From Gammaproteobacteria bacterium (GTDB taxonomy: Bacteria; Pseudomonadota; Gammaproteobacteria; Arenicellales; JAHEKD01), in the NCBI GenBank assembly GCA_024638545.1, contig JAHEKD010000082.1, positions 1 to 8,440 of the forward strand: a stretch of 8,440 nucleotides of DNA, written 5' to 3'. Positions 1 through 6,559 of this stretch are shown one piece after another. The position numbers and the translations under genes were made by a program. Positions within the stretch are counted from its first letter, which is position 1. Every line of letters begins with the position of its first letter. Below the pieces are notes generated by a model. The model saw nothing but the letters and a program-made list of their open reading frames with translations, made no database searches and was not told the origin of the DNA.

Positions 1-281
1 TCTTGATAACCCGATGCATCCAGATAGACAGAGTGCGGGTCAAGCCCGGAAAGCATGCCCCGAATTGCATGAGTCAGCAACTCTTTATCAGATATTGACT
101 CGATATAGTCGCGTTTAATCTTATCGAAAATCTCTGCAAATCGCTGAATCTCCTCAAGAGGAAGGCCGGACTGTGCTTCTTTATCTACCTCCTCCTGGAT
201 GGCATGAGCGCCTGTAATAATTCCCATCGATAAGGTCAGCACTCCCGATAAAAGCCCGATTAGTTTAAAAAGTTTGTTCAT
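1..281 (-). CDS. ctpA: Carboxy-terminal processing protease, S41 family (N-terminal part, cut by window edge)
   Basis: The first 93 codons of a periplasmic serine protease are present; the PDZ and catalytic Ser/Lys regions lie beyond base 1. The ATG at 281-279 is followed by a signal peptide (MNKLFK, then a hydrophobic stretch to about residue 24, with a likely cut after Ala-His-Ala at 25-27). Residues 44-60 (EIQRFAEIFDKIKRDYI) and 74-87 (RGMLSGLDPHSVYL) are the hallmark N-terminal segments of the CtpA/Prc-like S41 family. Members of this family cut exported proteins near their C terminus and help control cell-wall hydrolases. The gene lies 52 bp downstream of envC on the same strand, a frequent gammaproteobacterial pairing, so co-transcription is likely. 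No clear Shine-Dalgarno sequence precedes the start. Family assignment is firm; the protease activity cannot be checked because the catalytic part is outside the window. Confidence 0.93.
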   Translation of the reverse strand, partial: MNKLFKLIGLLSGVLTLSMGIITGAHAIQEEVDKEAQSGLPLEEIQRFAEIFDKIKRDYIESISDKELLTHAIRGMLSGLDPHSVYLDASGYQ

Positions 282-333
282 ACTAACTGCCCGAAAAAAA
301 TTTTATATCACTGTTATAGCACGTAAAGCTTAG

Positions 334-1593
334 CTAACGCTTAACCCATAATAAGGGATCACGCGGCTCACCGTTATAGCGCACTTCAAAATATAAGCCG
401 GGTTGACTCAAGCCACCGGTTGAACCTGCGTAGGCTATAACGTCGTTTGCCTTGATTCGCTCACCCAGTGTTCGTGTCAGCTCACTATTGTGCGAATACA
501 GACTCATATATCCCCTGCCATGATCGACAATAATTAATTGCCCAAATCCCTTAAACCAGTCGGCAAATACGATTTGACCGTCATAAATGGAACGTACAGG
601 TTCACCGTCGTCGGCGTCAAGCAGGATCCCGTTCCATTTAACGCCGCTTCCGGCCTTAGCTGAACCATAAGCGGCGTTGATTTTTCCGACAATTGGCATC
701 TTTAATCGCCCCTGTAAATTACCCAGCCCGTCATTAGAGACCCGCTGAACGACTGGCCGTATCTGCGTGACGGTATTATCGTTTTCAGAACCAGGCTGTT
801 TTTTCTGAGACACTGCCAGCTTTTGACTGGCTTTTGCACTCGCCCTGGCTTGCGCCTGCCGGCGTTTTGTTGCAGCCGCCTGCAGCCCCTTGACCAGATT
901 TTGTATTCGTCGTTGATCTTCCTGCAGCCGCCCCACGCGGTTGGCAGTTTTCGTTAACTGTGTGTCTAAAGCGGCGATTTCCTGCTTTCTTTTTTTACGC
1001 ATGTCTTGCAGGGTCTGTCGTTGATATTTCTGATTGTTCAGTAACTCATCGAGTACTTTTTGCTGCGCCGAATATCTGTCTTCCAGCTGAACCAGTTCCT
1101 CAACCTGAAGGCGAGAATCGGCAATACGCGCTGATGTCATTTTCGCTAGGTATTTATAATACACCATGGTGCGTTCAATATTGCCTGGATCTTCCTGGCT
1201 AAGCAGTAATTTTAAGAAGCCCTGCTCGCCCATTTCGTGCTGACTGACAACAATATCACCCAGCTTTGAGAGGGTCTCGGCTATCCGGGCTCGCTCTGCA
1301 TCCGCCTGATCTTTTAGCGATACTCCAAGTGCCCGCGCTTTTTCAATGTCAATCTGCGTTTGTGCCAGCCTCTGGTTTATAGCAGCGAGTTCTTTTTCTG
1401 TTTTCTGTAGTGTTGCACGTTCCTCTTTCAGGGTTTTCTCATCGCGCTGAATTTTTTTCTTGAGTGAACTGATCTCCTCTTGTATGGCTTTTAGCTCCGA
1501 TTTATTCTCAACAATTGCATCGGCACAGGCTACCGCCCAGATAATAAGGCAGACGCTGCCCGCCATAAACCTGATGATCTTAATCATACCCAT
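334..1593 (-). CDS. envC: EnvC-type murein hydrolase activator (coiled coil plus degenerate LytM/M23 domain)
   Basis: At 419 residues it has the same length as E. coli EnvC. A signal peptide covers about residues 1-26, with Ala-Asp-Ala as the likely cut site. Residues 30-115 and 150-255 are rich in K, E, Q and L heptads and are predicted coiled coils. Residues 299-419 form a LytM/M23 fold. Zinc and catalytic positions are lost: the first ligand His of M23 is Asn321 (KWNG), and the HxH motif near the end reads LYF with Leu400, although His368 is kept in LYSHN. This is the pattern of a non-catalytic activator; E. coli EnvC uses such a domain to switch on the AmiA/AmiB amidases at the septum under FtsEX control. 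ATG at 1593 or the in-frame ATG at 1587 could be the start; neither has a good ribosome binding site. It lies upstream of ctpA and is divergent from the secB operon. Confidence 0.93.
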   Translation of the reverse strand: MGMIKIIRFMAGSVCLIIWAVACADAIVENKSELKAIQEEISSLKKKIQRDEKTLKEERATLQKTEKELAAINQRLAQTQIDIEKARALGVSLKDQADAERARIAETLSKLGDIVVSQHEMGEQGFLKLLLSQEDPGNIERTMVYYKYLAKMTSARIADSRLQVEELVQLEDRYSAQQKVLDELLNNQKYQRQTLQDMRKKRKQEIAALDTQLTKTANRVGRLQEDQRRIQNLVKGLQAAATKRRQAQARASAKASQKLAVSQKKQPGSENDNTVTQIRPVVQRVSNDGLGNLQGRLKMPIVGKINAAYGSAKAGSGVKWNGILLDADDGEPVRSIYDGQIVFADWFKGFGQLIIVDHGRGYMSLYSHNSELTRTLGERIKANDVIAYAGSTGGLSQPGLYFEVRYNGEPRDPLLWVKR

Positions 1594-1635
1594 GGATCGG
1601 TATTCTAACGCATAGATCTTTCAGAAAAAATCCTG

Positions 1636-1665
1636 ATTACAAAGGGCCTGCGCCGGCGCTTGCAA
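1636..1665 (-). promoter_or_regulatory. Candidate sigma70 promoter for envC
   Basis: On the minus strand TTGCAA (1660-1665, 4 of 6 to the -35 consensus) is followed after 18 bp by TGTAAT (1636-1641, 5 of 6 to the -10 consensus), about 43 bp before the envC start. The spacer contains a 10-bp perfect palindrome, GCGCCGGCGC (1650-1659). It is the best match I found ahead of envC but is far from decisive. Confidence 0.35.
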
Positions 1666-1713
1666 AATCCAGGCTACTTAACGGTGCAGGTCACGAAAAT
1701 CCACCTTGAATCA

Positions 1714-1836
1714 TCAAATTAATCTAATTTTCAGGCTTAAATTTAGTAATCTGTGCCGGTTTAATAATATTTTCGAAGAATCAAACCCGTGCTTTGACAT
1801 ATAATCATCTAGCTCATCGATTGACTGGGTAGACAA
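1714..1836 (-). CDS. Possible small ORF of 40 codons, unrecognised
   Basis: This is a minus-strand open frame starting at a TTG (1836-1834) and ending at TGA (1716-1714), upstream of envC. Its product begins like an ordinary soluble protein (STQSIDELDDYMSK) and ends basic and Leu-rich. There is no ATG in the leading part apart from an internal Met12, no clear Shine-Dalgarno sequence, and no family that I recognise. It overlaps the proposed plus-strand promoter at 1821-1849. It may be a chance frame, a small protein, or a remnant of a lost gene. I list it because it is the only protein-like frame in this intergenic region. Confidence 0.2.
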   Translation of the reverse strand: MSTQSIDELDDYMSKHGFDSSKILLNRHRLLNLSLKIRLI

Positions 1837-1849
1837 TGGCTCACACAAT
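1821..1849 (+). promoter_or_regulatory. Candidate sigma70 promoter for the rhodanese-secB-gpsA-trmL operon
   Basis: TTGACT (1821-1826, 5 of 6) is followed by a 17-bp spacer and CACAAT (1844-1849, 4 of 6), placing transcription start near 1856 and leaving a leader of about 30 bases before the ATG at 1889. A second consensus-like string just upstream, TTGACA directly abutting TATAAT (1794-1805), cannot act as one promoter because it has no spacer. The rest of 1594-1888 holds the candidate envC promoter and a possible small ORF, and nothing else that I can name. Confidence 0.5.
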
Positions 1850-1888
1850 CACAATTTTTGACAGAAAGATATATGCGTTAGATAGCTT

Positions 1889-2353
1889 ATGTTGACAGAA
1901 TTTTTTATTGAAAACTGGTTTTTATTCGCGGCGCTTGCTGCCGTCATGATACTGTTGGTTTTTGATCCTGCCGGTATGAGCAGCAGTGCTGCCCGTGCGG
2001 TCAGCCCTATGGAACTTTCCCGGCTGGTTAATCATGAGCAGGCGGTGATAGTTGATATCCGCAGCCATGACGAATTTGCAGCAGGACATATCGCCAAGTC
2101 AAGAAACATCCCGCTGGAAAACATTGAGAGCCATTCAAAAAAACTCGAAAAACTAAAAAAAAGACCATTGGTTCTGGTTTGTCAGACAGGTAACAGGGCA
2201 GGAAAAGCCGCTATGAAACTGCGAAAAATGGAGTTTGACAAGCTTTTTCAACTCAAGGGCGGTCTCATTGAATGGCAAAAAGAAAACCTGCCGCTTGAGA
2301 AAGCCAGAGTAACAAAAGCCGCTTCAGGCAAAGCAAAAACCACAAAATCATAA
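1889..2353 (+). CDS. yibN: Membrane-anchored single-domain rhodanese (YibN-like)
   Basis: This 154-residue protein has an N-terminal membrane segment (about 10-26) followed by one rhodanese domain (about 38-132). The active-site loop is CQTGNR, with the persulfide-carrying Cys98; the VDIRSHDEFAAGHI stretch (55-68) is the usual entry motif of the fold. The C-terminal tail (139-154) is short and Lys-rich. Rhodanese domains move sulfane sulfur between thiols, but the natural donor and acceptor of the YibN branch are not settled, and a role near the membrane protein insertion machinery has been suggested in E. coli. It is first in the operon, 9 bp before secB. In E. coli grxC sits between the two; it is absent here. 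The start ATG has only a weak purine run ahead of it. Confidence 0.9.
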   Translation: MLTEFFIENWFLFAALAAVMILLVFDPAGMSSSAARAVSPMELSRLVNHEQAVIVDIRSHDEFAAGHIAKSRNIPLENIESHSKKLEKLKKRPLVLVCQTGNRAGKAAMKLRKMEFDKLFQLKGGLIEWQKENLPLEKARVTKAASGKAKTTKS

Positions 2354-2362
2354 GGCCAGACG

Positions 2363-2836
2363 ATGACAGAAAAACAGATTAAACGTATTTTTGAATTCAA
2401 GCATATCTATCTCAAAGACGTATCATTTGAATCACCGCTCGCACCTGAATATTTTAGTGAAACCAGGACTTCCACAAGCCTGGATGTTGATGTTAATCTG
2501 CAGTCACACCGTTTGAACGACAGCAAGACCGACTATGAATGTGTACTGCTGATTAGGGTAACTGCAAAATCCAATGGTGATGTTATTTTCCTGGTCGAAA
2601 TCACCCAGGCAGGCGTAGTTGAAATCCGCGGATTTTCCGATGCCGATACCACCATGCTTCTGAATATTGCGGCACCAAACACACTGTTGCCTTTTGCGCG
2701 TGAGGCTATCGCCAGCCTGGTCAGCAAGGGTGGATTTCCACAGTTGTTATTAAAACCCCTGAATTTCGAGAGAATTTATCAGCAAAAACTTAAAGCTGAT
2801 GCGCAAAAAGCCAAGGGCACGCATACCGAACACTAG
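2363..2836 (+). CDS. secB: Protein-export chaperone SecB
   Basis: SecB keeps secretory preproteins unfolded in the cytoplasm and passes them to SecA at the SecYEG translocon; it works as a tetramer. At 157 residues it is close to the E. coli length of 155. Family landmarks visible include IYLKDVSFESPLAP (15-28), the beta strands ending in FLVEITQAGVVEI, and the conserved helix region PNTLLPFAREAIASLVSKGGFPQLLLKPLNF. The far C terminus (after about 140) is Lys-rich and less acidic than in E. coli, which may affect the SecA contact made by the tail; this is an inference. AAGG at 2352-2355, overlapping the stop codon of the rhodanese gene, lies 7 bases before the ATG and is a good ribosome binding site, so the two genes are probably translationally linked. 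Confidence 0.97.
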   Translation: MTEKQIKRIFEFKHIYLKDVSFESPLAPEYFSETRTSTSLDVDVNLQSHRLNDSKTDYECVLLIRVTAKSNGDVIFLVEITQAGVVEIRGFSDADTTMLLNIAAPNTLLPFAREAIASLVSKGGFPQLLLKPLNFERIYQQKLKADAQKAKGTHTEH

Positions 2837-2845
2837 ACCGATGCC

Positions 2846-3862
2846 ATGTCCGGAAGATTACCAATAGCGGTCCTCGGGGCTGGTTCTTTCGGGACAGCCA
2901 TGGCGATCGCATTCGCGAAACAAAACAGTCCCGTTACACTTTGGGGCCACAAGCCCGAGGCAATGGCTGAAATAGCTAATAACAGTGAAAACAAACGCTA
3001 TTTGCCCGGCATTAAATTACCCGATAACCTGAGCGTTGATCCTTGCCTTGAGTCAATCAGCAAAACACATGTACACTATTTTATTGTCGTGCCCAGTCAT
3101 GCATTCAGACAAACTCTGATCGATTTAAAAAAAAATTGTGACAAAAACGCCAATCAGCCGGAAACCATTAGCTGGGGTACCAAAGGATTTGAACCAGAAA
3201 CTGGCGCATTATTAAGCCGTGTAGCCAGCGAAACATTTTCCGATACCGCAAATTTTGCAGTTATTACCGGGCCAAGTTTCGCAAACGAGCTGGCCCGGGG
3301 ATTACCCACTACATTGACTGTTGCCAGTAATGATCAGGCTACTGCACAACGGGTCGCCAGCTGGCTGAAAAATCCCACGCTAAAAGCCTATACCAATTCA
3401 GACATTACCGGCAGCCAGGTCGGTGGTGCAGTTAAAAATGTCATGGCAATCGCAACAGGGATTTGTGATGGTCTGGGCCTGGGTGCCAATGCCCGGGCCG
3501 GATTAATCACGCGTGGACTGGCTGAACTAACGCGCATGGGGCAGGCCCTGGGGGGGCAAACTGAGACCTTTATGGGTCTTTCGGGACTCGGGGATTTGAT
3601 TTTGACCTGCACTGATGATCAGTCAAGAAACCGCCGTGTTGGCCTTGGCCTGGGCTCAGGAAAAACCCTGGCTCAAATCCTGAATGAGATTGGTCAGGAA
3701 GCTGAAGGTGTTATCACCACAAAAACGGTCTATATGCTCGCTGAGAAGCTGGGGATCGAAATGCCGATTACTGTTGCCGTGCACAGTGTTTTGTATGAGC
3801 ATCTGAGTCCGGAAGAGGGCGTCAGACAATTGCTGGCGCGTGAGCTGAAATCCGAATATTAG
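2846..3862 (+). CDS. gpsA: Glycerol-3-phosphate dehydrogenase [NAD(P)+], biosynthetic
   Basis: GpsA reduces dihydroxyacetone phosphate to sn-glycerol-3-phosphate in the cytoplasm, the backbone for phospholipid synthesis. The 338-residue protein has the dinucleotide motif GAGSFG (11-16), the [11 protein letters not shown] segment (110-120), TGPSFANE (141-148), and the catalytic helix [13 protein letters not shown] with Lys197. The substrate-binding signature [10 protein letters not shown] followed by SRNRRVG (260-266) is intact. Length and motifs are all typical, so the gene looks functional. It starts 9 bp after secB with no strong Shine-Dalgarno sequence, and ends 5 bp before trmL. A second ATG at 2841 is out of frame. 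The secB-gpsA pairing is conserved widely in gammaproteobacteria. Confidence 0.97.
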   Translation: MSGRLPIAVLGAGSFGTAMAIAFAKQNSPVTLWGHKPEAMAEIANNSENKRYLPGIKLPDNLSVDPCLESISKTHVHYFIVVPSHAFRQTLIDLKKNCDKNANQPETISWGTKGFEPETGALLSRVASETFSDTANFAVITGPSFANELARGLPTTLTVASNDQATAQRVASWLKNPTLKAYTNSDITGSQVGGAVKNVMAIATGICDGLGLGANARAGLITRGLAELTRMGQALGGQTETFMGLSGLGDLILTCTDDQSRNRRVGLGLGSGKTLAQILNEIGQEAEGVITTKTVYMLAEKLGIEMPITVAVHSVLYEHLSPEEGVRQLLARELKSEY

Positions 3863-3867
3863 CCTGC

Positions 3868-4326
3868 ATGTTTCATATCGTTCTCTACCAGCCTCAGATA
3901 CCCCCGAATACCGGGAATATCATCAGATTAGTCGCCAATAATGGGTTTAAATTACATCTGATCGAACCTCTGGGATTTAACCTTGAACAGAAGCAGCTTA
4001 GACGGGCTGGTCTGGACTATCATGATCTTGCAAATGTATTCCAATACCCTAGCTACGGGCATTTCCTGCAAACTGTTCAACCGGATAGAGTATTTGCTAT
4101 TACCACTAAAGGAACTGTAATTTACAATCAAGTCAACTATACCCGCGGCGATGCCCTGCTTTTTGGATCAGAAACTTCCGGATTACCTGAAGACATACGT
4201 CAGAGTTTAGGCAAGGAATACTGCATCAGTATACCGATGCGACCCTGTTCGCGCAGTCTCAATCTTTCAAATGCTGTTGCCATCGTCAGTTATGAGGCCT
4301 GGCGACAACACAGCTTCGAAATGTAA
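3868..4326 (+). CDS. trmL: tRNA (cytidine(34)-2'-O)-methyltransferase, SPOUT family
   Basis: TrmL methylates the 2'-OH of the wobble base of tRNA-Leu species, using S-adenosylmethionine. The 152-residue protein shows the three SPOUT/SpoU motifs: NTGNIIRLV (14-22), [11 protein letters not shown] (98-108) and [19 protein letters not shown] (121-139), the last two forming the deep trefoil knot that binds the cofactor. Cys127 stands where Asp, Asn or Gly is common in the motif 3 loop; I do not expect loss of function. The protein is a compact single-domain form close to the E. coli length (157). It is the last gene of the operon, 5 bp after gpsA; in E. coli cysE lies between them. Downstream there is no intact gene on this strand until 8076. 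Confidence 0.95.
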   Translation: MFHIVLYQPQIPPNTGNIIRLVANNGFKLHLIEPLGFNLEQKQLRRAGLDYHDLANVFQYPSYGHFLQTVQPDRVFAITTKGTVIYNQVNYTRGDALLFGSETSGLPEDIRQSLGKEYCISIPMRPCSRSLNLSNAVAIVSYEAWRQHSFEM

Positions 4327-4353
4327 AAAATAGCGCAATTATTGATAAATTTA

Positions 4354-4782
4354 TCACGCTGGCAGAACGCCACACTTATCAGTAACGTGCCTGACAATAC
4401 TCCAGGTACCGTGATCAATACCCCAGTCGTGGTCCAGCCCGGTACTGGTTTGGGAGATTAAATTGGCGGTCTCTTTTGCAAGGGCGGGATGACCCGGTGC
4501 AGGGTATTACACCTTGTTAAGTGCATCCGGAAATCCGCTGAAATCATGAATCGTCCTGGGCTTTGCCATCGCTGTCACGTGCGTACCATCGGTAAGCCAG
4601 TGTGCTGAAATGCACAACACCGCTTGCGGTTTTTTAATTACCTGACCAAGCCATTGCCAGTTTTAAGTAAAAAGATTGTTTTCAATTCCGTTCATCGGTG
4701 AGCCATGACCCAGAAATATTAGAGGTTGCTGACCTGTTTTCGTAAGGCGATCTGTAAAGTTTTTTAGTTCGTTCAGTGTCAT
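4354..4782 (-). pseudogene. ygiD: Decayed extradiol ring-cleavage dioxygenase (YgiD / DODA type), two in-frame stops and missing 3' half
   Basis: Reading the minus strand from the ATG at 4782 in one continuous frame gives the N-terminal half of a class III (LigB-like) dioxygenase. It shows GHGSPMNGIENN (25-36, metal ligand His26), ISAHWLTDGTHVTAM (58-72, His61), RTIHDFSGFPDAL (76-88), YPAPGHPAL (93-101) and WGIDHGTWSIV (120-130). TAA codons interrupt it at codon 40 (4663-4665) and codon 92 (4507-4509); the second sits where a Gln or His usually precedes YPAPG. Homology ends near codon 131, followed by a TGA at 4354-4356. Intact YgiD proteins are about 260-270 residues, so roughly the C-terminal half is gone. 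No frameshift is needed in the retained part. Family members convert catechol-type substrates such as L-DOPA to ring-opened products; this copy cannot make a full enzyme. Confidence 0.9.
4619..4635 (+). terminator. Weak hairpin plus T run, possible terminator for the trmL operon
   Basis: ACCG-CTTG-CGGT forms a four-base-pair stem with a four-base loop, followed by a run of six T (4630-4635). It lies about 290 bases past the trmL stop. The stem is short, and the same bases encode Lys-Lys-Pro-Gln-Ala-Val of the decayed dioxygenase on the other strand, so it may be a by-product of old coding sequence. I see no better terminator for the operon. Confidence 0.25.
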
Positions 4783-4976
4783 CAATCTGGCACTAATTTT
4801 AAATCACCACTTTATTTATACCGAACTGCTGCGATCAGTGACAGTAAAGCGTACGGCGTTCAGTTTCCGCATTGAAAGTAAACACAACCTGAATGAAAGC
4901 GCAGTTTGGCTAAAGCGTCCGGGAACACAATTTATCAGCGCAATCAAGCGAAGGTAAAGACCTGCTGTACGGCTGA
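4783..4976. other. Unassigned stretch between the dioxygenase remnant and hemJ
   Basis: About 190 bases without a recognisable gene. The plus-strand frame stays open from about 4731 to the TAA at 4953-4955 and reads like protein in its last third (for example TAFSFRIESKHNLNESAVWL), but it has no ATG and only a late GTG, and its first part is antisense to the dioxygenase remnant. I could not match it to a family. The minus strand is broken by stops in the frames I read. No clear terminator for hemJ is visible. The region may be further debris of the deletion that damaged the dioxygenase gene. Confidence 0.4.
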
Positions 4977-5387
4977 TCAAAAAGGTTTCACGACAACCAG
5001 GATGACAATCGCTATTAATAACAGGGCCGGTAGCTCATTGAACCACCGGAAACTAGTATGGCTCCATCGATTACGCCTTGCAGCGAAGGCAAAATTAATC
5101 TTCAGACAAAACAGATGATAAATAACCAGTATTAACACCAGCAGTAATTTTGCGTGCAGCCAACCTCCCGCAAATCCATAGGCAAGCCAGAGCCAGACAC
5201 CGAAAAAAATTGTCAGGACGGCGCCTATGCTCATGATGAAAAACAGTTTTTTTTCCATCACACAAAACCTTTCATGGCCCTGATCATCTTCACACTGAGC
5301 ATGATAAACGTAGAGCCTGGGCAGATAAAGTAATCCGGCAAACCAGGTGACCATAAATATGATATGAAATGCTTTAACCCAGAGCAT
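4977..5387 (-). CDS. hemJ: Protoporphyrinogen IX oxidase, HemJ type (four-helix membrane protein)
   Basis: HemJ performs the penultimate step of heme synthesis, oxidising protoporphyrinogen IX to protoporphyrin IX in the inner membrane. It is found in bacteria that lack HemG or HemY. The 136-residue protein starts with the family pattern MLWVKAFHIIFMVTWFAGL (1-19, conserved His8), followed by LPRLYVYHA (22-30), GGWLHAKL (74-81, Lys80) and FRWFNELP (113-120), and ends in VVVKPF. Four hydrophobic segments lie at about 2-21, 49-70, 80-98 and 118-134. Its ATG overlaps the TAA of hemW by one base, and a consensus-like Shine-Dalgarno sequence sits inside the end of hemW. It is the last gene of the operon. 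Confidence 0.93.
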   Translation of the reverse strand: MLWVKAFHIIFMVTWFAGLLYLPRLYVYHAQCEDDQGHERFCVMEKKLFFIMSIGAVLTIFFGVWLWLAYGFAGGWLHAKLLLVLILVIYHLFCLKINFAFAARRNRWSHTSFRWFNELPALLLIAIVILVVVKPF

Positions 5388-6559
5388 TATGCTACCTCCT
5401 TATGAGAATTAGGAATGAATATCTGCAGTAGATCATCAAGAAAAAGTGTGCCCTTTTCTGACGGTCGAAATACAGATGAAGTTTTAATCAACAGGCCTCT
5501 GCTGACCGCCTGTTTTATCTCCGGCATCACATCCGAGCGATCTAGACCTGTGGCGTTCTCTAAGTGGGTTAATGAAAAACCACTTTTTAGCCTAAGAACG
5601 TTCATCATATACTCAAGCGGCAAGTCGGCCTTGTCTACGGCCTTGACGAGTGCCGTGTTTTGAGCAGGTTGATATCTGAAAGTCTTCAGATATTGATCAG
5701 GATGTTTAGGTTTTATGGTTCGGTATATAGTGCTGTTTAATGTAAGCTTGCCGTGTGCACCCGCACCAATCCCGAGGTAATCTCCAAACCGCCAGTAATT
5801 CAAATTATGCAAACATTTTCGATCAGGCTTACCGAAAGCTGAAATCTCATAGTGATCATAATTTGCTGCTTTCAAAGCATCCTGGTAGGCTTGCTGGATT
5901 TGCCAGCCAGTCTCATCATCCGGCAGCTCAGGAGGTCTGAATGCGAAAAATGTATTTGGCTCCAGCGTGAGCTGATAGGCAGAAATATGAGCCGGTGAAA
6001 GGGCAATAGCCAGGGCTATGTCCTCGCTAGCCTGCTCAGGGTTTTGCTGCGGCAGGCAATACATCAGATCGAGGTTGAAATTTAAAAAACCCGCTTTGAC
6101 GGCCATGTCAACAGCTCTCAGCGCCTGATCCTTACCATGAATACGACCCAGAATGCTGAGATGATAATCGTTAAAACTTTGGACACCAATTGACAACCGG
6201 TTGACACCGGCCTGACGATACGCTTCGAATCGTTGTGCGTCAGCTGTTCCCGGGTTTGCCTCAAGGGTAATTTCGGTCGTTTCATTAATGTCCACAAGTG
6301 CATTGATACCGCAGAGCAAATGGTCGATTGATTTTCCTGAAAAAAGGCTGGGTGTACCGCCACCAAGAAATACGCTTTCTATCGCTGGCCTGGTTTCAAA
6401 ACGCCGTACTTCAACCGCCAGGTCATTGAGCAGGGCCTTTATGTAGCTGTCCTCGTCCAGACTTGAACGCAGCGCATGCGAATTGAAATCACAATATGGG
6501 CACTTCTTTACGCACCAGGGCAGGTGTACATACAAGCTGGCTGTTGCTGGACTAATCAA
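5387..6559 (-). CDS. hemW: HemW, radical SAM heme chaperone (HemN-like family)
   Basis: At 390 residues this is close to E. coli HemW (378). The iron-sulfur motif CVKKCPYC (Cys16, Cys20, Cys23) lies right at the N terminus, without the extra N-terminal segment of true HemN coproporphyrinogen dehydrogenases; this separates it from HemN. Further signatures are GGGTPSLF (66-73), EANPGT (100-105), RLSIGVQSFN (121-130), NLDLMYCLPQQ (162-172) and YWRFGDYLGIGAGAHG (255-270), followed by the HemN C-terminal domain (about 315-385). HemW binds heme and is thought to hand it to respiratory enzymes rather than to oxidise coproporphyrinogen. The start is a TTG (6559-6557): the frame has a stop 24 bases upstream and no ATG before the CxxxCxxC motif. 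It overlaps the preceding gene by three bases, and its stop overlaps the hemJ ATG. Confidence 0.94.
   Translation of the reverse strand: MISPATASLYVHLPWCVKKCPYCDFNSHALRSSLDEDSYIKALLNDLAVEVRRFETRPAIESVFLGGGTPSLFSGKSIDHLLCGINALVDINETTEITLEANPGTADAQRFEAYRQAGVNRLSIGVQSFNDYHLSILGRIHGKDQALRAVDMAVKAGFLNFNLDLMYCLPQQNPEQASEDIALAIALSPAHISAYQLTLEPNTFFAFRPPELPDDETGWQIQQAYQDALKAANYDHYEISAFGKPDRKCLHNLNYWRFGDYLGIGAGAHGKLTLNSTIYRTIKPKHPDQYLKTFRYQPAQNTALVKAVDKADLPLEYMMNVLRLKSGFSLTHLENATGLDRSDVMPEIKQAVSRGLLIKTSSVFRPSEKGTLFLDDLLQIFIPNSHKEVA
5394..5401 (-). promoter_or_regulatory. Strong ribosome binding site for hemJ inside hemW
   Basis: The minus strand reads AAGGAGGT, a near-perfect complement to the 16S rRNA tail, six bases before the hemJ ATG. 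It lies in the last codons of hemW. It is the strongest such site in the window and fixes the hemJ start; it suggests hemJ is translated more efficiently than hemW, whose TTG start has no comparable site. Confidence 0.85.

Noticed and set aside
334..1593. Annotation of the EnvC-like protein as an active M23 endopeptidase
   Set aside because: Two of the expected ligand histidines are replaced (Asn321, Leu400).
1650..1659. GCGCCGGCGC palindrome as an operator or terminator stem
   Set aside because: It has no loop and no T run, and a 10-bp palindrome in a GC-rich patch is easily due to chance.
1794..1805. TTGACA directly followed by TATAAT upstream of the rhodanese gene
   Set aside because: The two boxes abut with no spacer, so they cannot serve together as one sigma70 promoter, and neither has a good partner at 16-18 bp.
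4354..4782. Stop-codon readthrough or recoding as an explanation for the two TAA codons in the dioxygenase frame
   Set aside because: The conserved C-terminal half is also missing, and TAA ends other genes in the window normally (rhodanese gene, trmL, hemW). Ordinary gene decay explains everything.
4906..5118. 70-codon plus-strand frame running into hemJ
   Set aside because: Most of it is antisense to the well-supported hemJ 3' end, and its product is basic and low in family features.
5387..6559. Annotation as oxygen-independent coproporphyrinogen III oxidase (HemN)
   Set aside because: The N-terminal extension ahead of the CxxxCxxC motif that true HemN carries is absent; the layout matches HemW.
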